64,000 nucleotides of DNA from Anthopleura xanthogrammica. Taxonomy: Eukaryota > Cnidaria > Anthozoa > Actiniaria > Actiniidae. Where the stretch lies: contig OZ025206.1 of NCBI GenBank assembly GCA_964019055.1, forward strand, positions 4,402,617-4,466,616, given 5' to 3'. The translations under genes and the position numbers were made by a program. Each line of letters opens with the position of its first letter. Position 1 is the stretch's first letter. Positions 24,585-36,900 of the stretch are shown piece after piece. Under the pieces are notes generated by a model. That model was not told the origin of the DNA, ran no database searches, and saw only the letters and a list, made by a program, of their open reading frames with translations.

Positions 24585-24846
24585 CCAATCAGAATGCAGC
24601 ATGCTTGATTTGGCGCGGAATCCTTCGAGTTGGCGGCAAATTGAACAAGAAGGTCGATTCAGCTCATTCGATTTTTCTTATTGTATTCCACGAAAAGACT
24701 GTTTTTAGGCCTGAAAAGCCCGTATAATTTAACTAAGTAAAGGTAAGTCGTAAAATGGGATTATTTTGGGCTAAAAAAGTTTATGCTTTGAAGCAAAAAG
24801 AGACAAGAACTACATCCAAGATTCCGAACCATTCCAAGATGGCGCC
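24585..24846 (+). promoter_or_regulatory. RIF1 promoter region with CCAAT, E2F-like and YY1-like motifs
   Basis: A CCAAT box in GCCAATCAGA (24585-24589) is followed by ATTTGGCGCGGAA, an E2F-type site (24609-24616), a second GTTGGCGGCAAA, and CCAAGATGGCGCC, a YY1-type element (24834-24846), all within 360 bases of the RIF1 ATG. A donor (AAAG|GTAAGT at about 24743) and an acceptor (GTTTACAG at about 24886) could bound a 5' untranslated intron. E2F-type control suits a replication-timing factor. The sites are predicted, not shown. Confidence 0.5.
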
Positions 24847-24944
24847 CATATGTGATGTTCTCAAATTCTCTAATCTTGTTTACAGCTAGAATGCGAGCTA
24901 ACTGATTGCCCGAACAGCATCGAAATCATTCAGATTAAGGTACA

Positions 24945-27900
24945 ATGGTGACTTTACCTGAATGTGAAAGCCCGTTTCTGCCTCTTCTTCGTTCTATTGA
25001 GGATAAATCGGCACCAAGCGATGATCGCGTGGATGCGTACTTCAGATTTACAGAGTGAGTTATCATTCCAAAATAGCTTTTATTCCAACATTTGTACACT
25101 TTCTGCTTCTTATACTGGTATTGTGAGCTAAAGAGGAAGTTATATTGCTTCAAATAGCAACATCTAAGATCCTCGTCAATGAGGAAGCCATGTAGAATTT
25201 CTCTAAGGAATTTAATCTCATGCATTTTGACCATGCTACTGTACATGTGCGATAAATTCGACAAAAAAAATGTGTTCTAAACTTGAAATACCAATTATCT
25301 TTGACTTGGATGACAGTAGTATCTATTACATCTTATGGTATTATAAAAGTGAAAGAGGGAATAAATTGACATAGTTCTTCATGGTATTAATTATTATTAT
25401 TATTATGTAAAATTAATTAGTATCAAATTTCTATCCTAATTTTTCATTTTTTATAGGCGGTTACGTGAGGAGCAAGATGACTTTGTCAGTGAAGTCTGTA
25501 GTCATGTTGATGAACTCACTGTTGTATTCAAGGTCAGACACTTGAAATAATGGACCTAACAATGTTAACCCCTAGGGGGTAGGGTGGGAGGGTAAGCATC
25601 CCACTACACTACATGCTCCCCCCTCCCACCACACACACACACATAGGAGGGAAACATAATGCCAATAGTTGCTGGGGCAGGGAAATTCACTTCCATGGGG
25701 GGTGGTGAAGATGGAGCAAGGGTGGCATAGTGATAGTGCACTCGCTTCTCATCTATGGGGGTTTGGCCTCAATTCTTGGATTCAGCATCACTTGGGTAAA
25801 GTTTGTTGGATCTCTCTTGAATATCTGGATCCTCTGCGAAACCCACAGTAAATTCCCATTTGATCTGTGTGTTAGCCATGAGTCATCCTAAGCCTGGTTT
25901 TCATTTGCAATTTAACTGGAGTTTGAAGCAGTACATGCATGCAATTGCTAGTGAAAACCATAAGCTGCAAACCAAGGAAAAGGAATCCTTCAACTTCAAT
26001 TTCAAACTTCCTTCAACTCCTATTCTGACTCTGCATTTGGATTTTCACATCATCTTAAGCTGCTACTAACTCTAATTCCAACTACAATAACTGTTGAGCT
26101 ATTGTTGAATATTACAGTTGAGCCCACAATGAGATATTCTTTTGTTTAAGAATCATACAAGTGAGGCTATCAAGTCAATACAAAGCTTTTTGTCTCCCTT
26201 GCATCTCATTTGAATGTATCCATAATATCTGCCATTACATGCAAGTGAAAACCAGACTTTATATCAGCACAGAGGTTATTTCAAGGTTACCATAGATAAA
26301 ATTTCAAGTTATCTTGAAAGTTATGCTGAACATTTTTTTTGGATTTTAAACTTTGCATTTATAGAAAGATATGGTAAACCCAGAAACAGAAGTATGTCAA
26401 GCTTCTCTACAAGCCCTTGGTCACTGTCTTTACCAACAACAAATAGCAAGGTACAGTAACAATACAATACAAATAATGCAAGTTTCCGAATTACTATTAC
26501 TATTATTATGCTGTGAATAGCATTTCATCTTTATCATCATTTTGTATTCATGCAGAACTTTTACTGAAAATGACAGCAAAGGTCTCCTTCAAGGTTTGTG
26601 GGAATTTTTTTTCTTTGAAAAATTTGTTTCTTTCACTTCCTCCTCTTGTTTTGTAATCTTGATGCAGCATTTTGGCATCACTTGCATTTAGGCATCACTT
26701 GCATTTAGGCATCATTTGTATTTAGGCATTGTTTGTCTACAACATTTTGTGTGGGATTCACTTGTGTTGATAATTGCTTCCTAATATTGATTGGCACCCA
26801 CAACACAATGCTGAAGGACCCAAGTGTATCCCAGGACTCACTTCACTTGTGTTGACAAGGAGCTGAAGAAACGCTGACATGAAATATGTCCTTTACCTCT
26901 AAATTACAGTACCTTTTTTACTTTTCTACTATAGTAGTAGACATTATTCCAAGTGTTGGTCTTTTCATGTCTTTGTAGGTCTTACCAAAGTGATATCTAC
27001 CACGGAAGATAAAGGTGTCTGTACCAGAGCCCTTTGGTGTATTGCTAAACAAAATCTCCTAGAAAATATTGTGGCTGATCAGGTATTATTTTTATATTAT
27101 CATATAGTTTCGACAGTGTGCATGTGCTGATTGGTAGAAAACTGTATTTTATTAGTGCACGGAGCACGGTTGCTGATGCCATCCATGATCATGCTGTAAA
27201 CTTTGCAAAGAAGTGTAAGAAAACAGCATTAAAAACTACAACAGATTTTTCTTTTTAATAATAATGCAAATAGAGCAGCTTTTTTTTTCTGTGCTCCCTT
27301 CAATAATAAAGCACTTAGGAAGTGCTGAAAGCAATCAAGAAGTGTGAGAAACAATACTGAACAGAGCACAGAAAAAGCTGTTTGATTTGTCAAGTACAAT
27401 ACTATTTTACACATCAAGAAGCAATGACAATGTGAAGAGAGCTATGTTAAATAACATTTTTTCGACCTTATGTAAATCATTTTTGATTTCCACATTTCCA
27501 GACATGGCTATCATAAAATGACGGCAAAATTTTATCTTTGATATTTCAATTGAGTTTGTTGCGTTCAGCTTTCAGCTATCCTTTCATCTATTGAGTGTGC
27601 CTTAAAGAAAAACCTACAGTCTACTACTGTTGATAATGAGACAATATGTGTTGTTGACAGGTAAGTCTGAGTTCACAGGGTTCATGCTACCCCTCATACT
27701 CATAAAAATATATAAGCTTTGGCTGTTGTATCACAGCATGAGACACTCACAACAGAGCTAAACTCCAATTACTGTGAAGCTCAGGATCAAATTGTAATTT
27801 GGAAGGGGGTTTTTAAGGAGGGAGGAAAATTTGAGAATCTTGAGAAAAACCCTTGAAACACAAAGAAACCAAAAAGCAACTCTACTCACATACAACACCA

Positions 27901-30900
27901 AGCCTGGTGGGACTCAAACCTGGGTGGAATAGACCTTTTCAGCTTCGTTGTTTGTTGTGCCCATTTCAGACCATGTGATGCCACTCTTGGGAGCTGATTC
28001 TTTCATGTGTAAATATTTTAACAAAAGAACATTTCTCAAGGGAATGTCATGTGGTCTGAAATGGGCAATTTGCATACGAAGCTAAAAAGGTCTATTGGTG
28101 AGCAGCGAGTGCTCTCACCACTGGAGCACCAATGCTTCCCATCTATGTATCTGAAAAGCCTCTGCTAGCTTATTACAGGTTTTTTAAAAATAAGCTTGTT
28201 CTTAGACTCTTGCAGCAATTGCCTGAGTCTATCATGATCAAAAGTACAACCAATTGGAGCAAGCTGGTCTTCCCAATGACTGTCAGCTCTGCTGGAAAGG
28301 TAAAACATTTGATTGCATTGCTCGCATGAGAATGATGGTTAAAGTACTGAATTTGTTTTACAGGTTCGAGAATACTCACTGGCCATTGTATCAACACAAC
28401 TTGATAAAATACTATCTGCAAGAGAGGAAATACTGCTTTGGTTCTTGCCAGTTTTGAAGTCTGTAAGTAGCATTCATACAAAATACTCTTTACATTAATT
28501 TTATAGTCACCTCAAAGGTGTCAAAACCATCTCTGCATGCACGGCCAACTTTTCAAAGAAGTGCAAGAATTTTTTCTTTCTACATGATAAAACAAACAGA
28601 ACAGTTTTGTCAGTGCTCTGCTCAGTAATACAGCACCAATAAAGTGCCAAGGGCACTAAAAAAGCCCTTTTTTGTGCTTCCATCTATTCCTGTTTGCTAC
28701 ATTCATGAATAAGCATAGTGTTCTATTTCTGAAACAATTGCAGTTTGGACTTTAAACTTTTTTTTTATTTCACAGGGTTTCATAGGTGAAATGGCAAAGC
28801 TTTGCAGTGAGAAGAAAGAGCTGTTTGTATTGAGACTTTGGTCATGCATGGTGCCATTGCTTGGAAAGGTAGTGTTATCTAAATCTAAGGCCCTGTTTAG
28901 ATGTCAAATTTCACATGCGCTGAATCTAATGCAAATGAGCACAACCTATTGTTGCACTATCATCTCCTGCACCACCATGCCCTGCACCACCATCCCTTGC
29001 ACCACCATGCCCTGCACCACCATGCCCTGCACCACCATGCCCTGCACCACCATGCCCTGCACCACCATGCCCTGCACCACCATGCCCTGCACCACCATGC
29101 CCTGCACCACCATCCCTTGCACCACCATGCCCTGCACCACCATCCCTTGCACCCCCATGCCCTGCACCACCATGCCCTGCACCACCATGCCCTGCACCAC
29201 CATCCCTTGCACCACCATGCCCTGCACCACCATGCCCTGCACCACCATGCCCTGCACCACCATGCCCTGCACCACCATGCCCTGCACCACCATCCCTTGC
29301 ACCCCCATGCCCTGCACCACCATCCCTTGCACCACCATGCCCTGCACCACCATGCCCTGCACCACCATGCCCTGCACCACCACCCCTTGCATCACCATGT
29401 CCTGCACTACCATCCCTTGCATCACCATGCCCTGCACCACCATGCCCTGCACCACCACCCCCTGTACAACCACCACCCCCTGTACCACCACCCCCTGCAC
29501 CACCACCCCCTGCACCACCATACCCTGCACCACCATCCCTTGCACCACCATCCCCTGCACCACCATACCCTGCACCACCTTACCCTGCACCACCATCCCT
29601 TGCACCACCATGCCCTGCACCACCACACCCTGCACTACCATGCCCTTCACCACCATCCCTTGCACCACCACCCCCTGCACCGCCACCCCCTGCACTACCA
29701 CCCCCTGCACCACCACCCCCTACACCAACATCCCCTGCACCACCACCCCCTGCACTACCACCCCCTGCACTACCACCCCCTGCACTACCATGCCCTGCAC
29801 CACCACCCCCTGCACCACCACCCCCTGCACTACCATGCCCTACACCAAAATCACTAGCACAACTATATATAATATGTGCTGTATATATATCTTTTTCATA
29901 TCAAGTACGCCTTTATATTTATTTGTTAAATTTTCTGTTTTAGGCCCTTCATAGAAGTAGTCTGATAAATGATATTCTTAAGCTTGTTGAGCAGGTATTG
30001 CAAAAATAGTCAGATTTACATTTTATAAGAACTGTATGACAATCAAATTTGTATTCTTATAATGTATTGTTTGCCATTTCTGTAAAAAAATGGGTTCCTT
30101 ATTTAAGAATAATTGTTTCCCTAGGGCTTCAAGAATCCATCTGTTAGTGTTCAAGTAGAGTCATACTTTGCTTGGCAGGTGTTAATTGACAATTTTGCCA
30201 TAAATCAAGGTATCTAAAAGCTGTATTTAAAAAGCTAATGATTAATTCATAAGGGCTTGGTGTTCCATAGACCCCTTGCAGCTCATCAGCATGTGCAGCT
30301 CAATTTGGAGGGCAAAACAATAGGTTCCAATTCTCAAGAGATTAAAATTCTTTTTTTTTTGTCCTACAAATTGAGCTGCTCTGACGTCCTGTGCAAGGGC
30401 TCTAATGGAGCAACTATAAATGTCACATGCATGTACCATTATAAATAACACTAGCTAGTGACCTACATGTCTTGAACAGACTCAGGTTGAGGAAAAAACT
30501 GGGTTGTGTTGGCATTGCAGTGCAGTGTGGGACTGTTTTAGGGAAAATATTTTCAAGATAGCATCTATTTCATTACCTAAAACAGTCCCACAATGCACTG
30601 CAATGCCAACTCAATCCAGGTTTTTCCTCCACCTGGGAACAGCTAGTTAGCACATGTTCTGAATTGACATGCTCTCTTCAACTTATGGGAGCCTTTGTAG
30701 CCATAAAACCCATTGAAATTCATCATTATCAGGGATTTGAGTAGAAGCCTGCACCTGCAAACTCTGGTGTCTACTTTCATTTTCACTTACATTGTCTGAC
30801 AGACAAATAAGCAATTTTTATTTGTATCTTTACAGATGTTCTGAGTTCTCCAAAAAGAGTCAATCTGATAATGATGCCATTACTGGTAAGTACTATCCCT

Positions 30901-33900
30901 AAAATTTCCGTATCATAAAAGGGGCTAAGTCTCTGCATTACATCCATTTGTGTGCCAGCAGTTTTCATAAAATTGTACAATAATTTGTCCCTGACCCATG
31001 TACTATTTCAGGGGTGGTAGCGGTAGTGCATTACTGCTACTGAACTTCCTTATAACACAAACACTTGCATTTAGCAAGGACTCAACAGTGTTGGTGCTTG
31101 TGTTAATCAAATTATCAGAGTTCCTGACAGTATTTTTTGTATTTTTCTTCTTCTTAGAACTCAGCTGTCAAGGAACGGAATGAAAAAGTTGAAGCAGCAA
31201 GACTCTCAACTTGGTGGCATTTTGTTTGTGCTTTTGAGAGTAAAAGACTCTTGGATCTGTTTGACAGGGTAAGAAAGTTTCCAACATTTCAAAGGAGTAG
31301 GCATATTTAGCTTGTGTATAATAACCTCCTCTTTGTTTCACTGCTCTTCACAAGATTGAAGACATTCCATATTTTTTTGGCCCTGATTTGATGTGCATAT
31401 GTGCATATGCTAGTCACTAAGCAAAAGATTCCCCACTTCACACCAAGGTATTCGATTCCCTAGAGTATCATTTCTGGGTTTAAGGGCTGCACATGAGTAT
31501 GGATACAACTCAAACCAGAAATTTTGTTCTGAAAGAATGATACGTGGTCTGAAATGGTGAACGTTATGCCCAAGCTACTGTAAAAAAGTCTATAGGCCCC
31601 TCAATTTGGAGGACAAAACAAAAGAATTTCAATCTCCTGAGAATTGGAAACCTATTGTTTTGTCCTCCTAATTCAGCTTCATTCTGAAGTACTACAAGGG
31701 GACTATTTTAGCTGGAAAGGATCTTAGACTCTTGTAATAATACCCATGTACAACCAACCACAGCTTTAATTTCATTCTGTTTTTTATTCTCCAGATCTGT
31801 GTACCCTTGCTTCAGTTCATATTTGGCACAAGCATTGATCACGTCAGTTTGCTGAAGAGCAAGGAAGGCTTTGGAGACCTCAAATGCCCTCCAACACCAA
31901 CAAATGGAAAGTTTATCAACAATTCTTTGTTTGAAACCCCAAAAGCCACAGCGAGAAGGTCACTCAAAGATGTAGGGACTCCCAAGACCCCTACAGTCAT
32001 CCATGCTAGCTTCACAAAGGCTAGCAAGGACAAGCTCTTAGTTCAGGGATGTGAAATCCTGGAGAAATTCCTGGCAGTTGATGATTCTTGTTCTGCCAAC
32101 ATTAAGTTCACTCTTGGTTAGTACATGTAAATGTTATTTATTTTTCCTGGCCAGTCTAGATCTGGTATCCTAAAAATTGTGTGTTGTGTTTGGCTTTTGG
32201 AGTGGGTGGTATGTTCTATCTCTGCCTATATGTGCAGTTTCAGAAAATATTAACAATATTCAGCTTTTAAGCAAATGATTTGACTTTGTTTGATGTGTTG
32301 TTTTCTCCCTTAGGATTTTTCATGGGGTTCCCAAGTTTCCCTCCCTCCATAAAAACATGTTCATGTTCATGAATTGAGGGTTGTGTGTTGTAAATAGGGA
32401 CTAGAACATAGCAGTTCCCTGAATGGGGAGTGAATTTTATGTAATATAAATACTATTGAAACTAATAAAAACTTTATTTGCAGAGGATGATCTTAAAGGA
32501 CCAGTGTTCCAGACAGCTGAAACGTTTGAAAAACATTCTAAAGTATTGATAAATGCAGTAAGAGAAGCATTCAAAGCTTGTGGCAGTGAACTGCAAGGTA
32601 GACATAAACATGTGTTAGTTAATAAATACTAACAGCAGGGCTTGAAATACCAGCCAGTCAGTCAATGGTCATGATGACCAGCCAGATTAGTTTTGAGCTT
32701 GGGCATACCCCTTTTCTGGCTTGACATTACTGCCACAATCAAGATGACCAGCAAGGCAAACAAATGACTGGACCAGTTCCAATTATGGCCAGACATTGGT
32801 CGGCTGTTATTTCAAGCCCTGATGGATGTTTTAGATAGATCAAGGGATTATCTTTATTTTGAAGATAAAAGTTGAATCTAATAAAGAGCTTGTGGGGTTG
32901 TGTAAATATATATATTTTGTAATCTAACGATTTATTGTACTGGTGTTAGTCTATTGGTGTTTAACTCTTTGCAATATATGCATAGCAATGAAAACAGTGG
33001 TAATAGTAAATTCTTTTTTTTATACAGATTCTTTGGCAATGAGTATTTGGAATAATCTTGTTACACAGGTTGAAAGTGTTGTCCTTAAAGGTAAGTATTA
33101 AGAAGAGGTTTTAGTTGTATGGTACTTCATGTATGGTACAAACCAATGTGGATCACCAGATACATTTATTGGTAGGAATAAAATAATGACGTTCCTACCT
33201 TTCAGCAATAACAAAATCTTGATAGAAATGCTAGTCAGCTGACAACTCCACAACATCTTAATCGAATCTACAGCACTATATATCGATTGATCCTTTTGAA
33301 GTTTAATGCAATTTTGCACATTATATTCCGGAGAGTCAGTATCATGCTAGAATTTTAATATCTCAAACGTAGCCTATTGGTGACTGACTATATATCTGCA
33401 CATACTACATCACCATTATAGTTAAATCCAAAGATGAAATTTAATCCATGTACAAATGAAAGTCTATCAAAGATTGATATTTGTGCAATATTAATGAATA
33501 GAATGATGATTATTATTAGATTCTGTTTTTTTGTGTTTGTTTGTTTGTTTGTTTTCTCAGTTTCTTCTTTGTTCTCATGGTAATGGTTTCCCACATTTGT
33601 TTAATTAAAAATACCTTTTCCCTTTTCATCATCAGCAAGAAGCAGTTTATTTGAGTCTCATTTTCTTCCTCTACTGGCAACTACTGAAGAGTTGATTGAA
33701 GGCTGTTATGTCAATGCAGTAACCAGTCTTGTAAGTAACATTGAGCTTCGTCATATCTTCTTTCATGAGCACTATTAGCCTTCTGAAGTTGAGGAGCCCA
33801 CATAACTGCTCACCAAACTGACCCTCCAAATCCCCTGACATATCCATCTCACTCTGCCAGCAATAAACTGTTAAAGTATGTGCAGAAAGATTAGGGTCTT

Positions 33901-36900
33901 ATTATCATTTTGGTTTTTTTTTCTCTTCAGAAAATGCTTGAAAGAATCTCCAAACTCTCCCCTCACTTGATCAGCCATCATTGTACAAGCTTGCAATCTA
34001 AAGGCAACCCTCAAGGATCTACCGCTGTGGATCTTTTGCATCTACTTCTTTCTCCTTTTCTGTACAAGGATGGACAAAACAATGAGAGGTATACATACAA
34101 ATAATTCACTGGCTTCTCATATTTGACTCATGATGATGATGATGATGATAACAACAACGACAATGACAATGATGATGATGGTGGTGATGGTAATGACGAC
34201 AACAACGACAGTGACAATGATGATGATGCTGCTGATGATGATGATGATTAATTTTGAACCTTTAATCCCTGAAGCGTTTTTCAGAGAGATTAATCCAATA
34301 ATTTATTTATTTATAAATTATTGATTTTCTTGTAGGCTCTTCATTTCCTTTGAGAATCTGTTGTCATGTGGGCTTGATGCCCCAAGTGGTCAACTAACTC
34401 ATATTCAGGCAGTTTTACAAGTACTCCAGAGTGTCGCAAGGTATGCTTACTGGAAGGAAATGCGTATGGTTTAGGAATGTTTTTCATTTTTTCATTATTC
34501 ATTCAGCCACCTAGTCTATTTGCATTATATTGATTGTTTGGAAAGAATCAGCATCTCAACCATTCCGTCCATCCACCCACCTCTACATCCATCCCATCCC
34601 ATCCTTCCAGGCTATATATATATATATATATCCATCCATCCATCCATCCATCCATCCATCCATCCATCCATCCATCCATCCATCCATCCATCCATCCATC
34701 CATCCATCCATCCATCCATCCATCCATCCATCCATCCATCCATCCATCCATCCATCCATCCATCCATCCATCCATCCATCCATCCATCCATCCATCCATC
34801 CATCCATCCATCCATCCATCCATCCATCCATCCCATCCCATCCCATCCCATCCCATCCCATCCCATCCCATCCCATCCCATCCCATCCCATCCCATCCCA
34901 TCCCATCCCATCCCATCCATCCATCCATCCATCCATTTATCTAATCATCCATCCATCTACCTATACTACGTACTATTCATGCATCTATTATAGTAATTGT
35001 TATGATTTTTCTGCAGTTTATCAGAGAAAAGGCACCCACTTTGGCGTCTTTGGAGTTCAACTGTATCAAAATTGAATGAACATATCATAAAGGTTAGTTG
35101 TAATGAAATATCTTGACACAGAATAGTCAATTTACATTGCAAATTAGCTACCTTTGCTCTGACTTACTTTGTAATTATGATGTTTTTTTGTGCTTGGAAT
35201 TAATTAATTAAAGAGGTTAATATTTGTTTGTCACAAGCTATTTTTATCAGAAAAAATACCATTAGACCTCACTCGCTTACATGGGTTCCTATAGCTTAGT
35301 TGGTTAGAGCGTGGGTTAGTTACCTGAATGTCATGGGTTCCAAGAAGCTCGGAATTTTTTCCAGAGAAAATTAGCTTGTGACAAACAGATATTTAAATCT
35401 TTACTTTGTTGTTGTCATACAAATATTATTGGATTCTTTATAATGTTTGTATGTAAATTATATTTTTCCCTTAGAGTAATGAGGTGAATCAGGGAAATGC
35501 ATTGGATCATGACTTCACAGCAGTATACCTTGCATTTGTGCTTGCAGCTAAAGAGCTTCTTAACACTTCTCTGGGCCAGGTAAAACTGTTCATGTATTTC
35601 TGTGTTTCCTCTCTCAAGGTCTTTTCTCTGGGTTCTACAATTCCCCTCCCACCACAAAACCCAACAACATCAATTCCAATTCAACCTGCAACACCAAAGA
35701 TTGTTTCAGGATTTATTAAAAGTAGTGTTTGATTTGGCTTTGATTGGTGAGTTTTATTGCAGTTTGTATTAACAAATGGTACAGTATTACCAAAAATGGC
35801 TATGTACTGTATTAAGTACTGCTGTGAGTAACATGTTTGAAATGTTGTTTTCTAGGGAGAAATAAAGTCTATCAACAAGGACTTGAGTGAGCTTTACAGG
35901 AGCTTCTCTCGGGCTGCAGCTCTAGTGTCATCAATAGATGCCAACACCTGTGCTGAAGAACTCTGTCTTAAATTGCTGGAGAACTGGACTGCAAGCAAAG
36001 CACAGGTGAGAACAACCAGTTAACAATGGGTTATATGCTTCCACAAAAGTATCCTTTCTCATACCCCTTGCTAACTCATAGGCCTTTTCTGGGTTTAAGA
36101 AATAGTTTTCATTTTGGTTAGAATTTGGTTTATTACTTGTGCCAATCAAAAATACAGTTATACCTCCACACACTGGCCATCATTAGGGCAAAGTTTTGTT
36201 GCCATTGTAGAGAGGTGGCTATTTTGGAAAGTTTCAGTTACAGTATATGGATGAACTCATTACTAACTGGGACAAAATTTCTTGGCTGTTAGCAGAGGTT
36301 CAACTCTATACATTTTTACTGTCTGCAGCAAAAAAACAAAATTTCATTGTCCAGCTAGCAATTGCTGAGTTTGTGTAATATTGAAAACTGCTTTTGTCCT
36401 GTGATATTTTGCTTTAGAAGCTGCAGCATCTGGCCTGAATTTTGGATATACCAGTGTAGACTTATGATAATTGTTTTTTATTCCACAGGATATATCTTTC
36501 CTGACTGGCATGGTAAATCTTATAACCACTATCCTAGAATGCATGGACTACACCATTACACCAGTATTTGCAGGCAAATCTCCCATGAAGTCACCTTCAA
36601 AATGGACCAAAAAGATTGCTCGTCCCCTTGGGAACATGGCCAGTACAGTGGAACTGATGAAGAGACTCATTACCGCCTGTTATAACATGATTGATTCCAA
36701 GGTAATCCTAATTTTGAATACATTCAGAACTGAAAAAAGTGCACGCTGAGTTAGGGTTAAGTTGCTATGGTTACTTCATTATTGCTTCTTGGTGGGGATT
36801 GGCTGTATTTGTATCGCATCCTGTCTTGCAGCAAGGATTATTACCAGTATTAATTTTTAGCATTGTTATTCTTTGTATTGGTTTTCAGAAAGCAAGTAGT

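Noticed and set aside
28901..29857. Histidine-rich (HHHALHHHP) and antisense VVQGM frames
   Set aside because: They lie wholly in RIF1 intron 9 and arise from a 15-bp repeat. The RIF1 exons on both sides splice in phase without them.
34520..35075. SIHP, PSHPI and WMDG repeat frames
   Set aside because: They are products of CATC and CCCAT microsatellites in RIF1 intron 19.
35282..35350. A genuine tRNA gene
   Set aside because: A-box and B-box-like strings are present, but no complete acceptor stem or cloverleaf can be drawn. It sits inside a foldback element.
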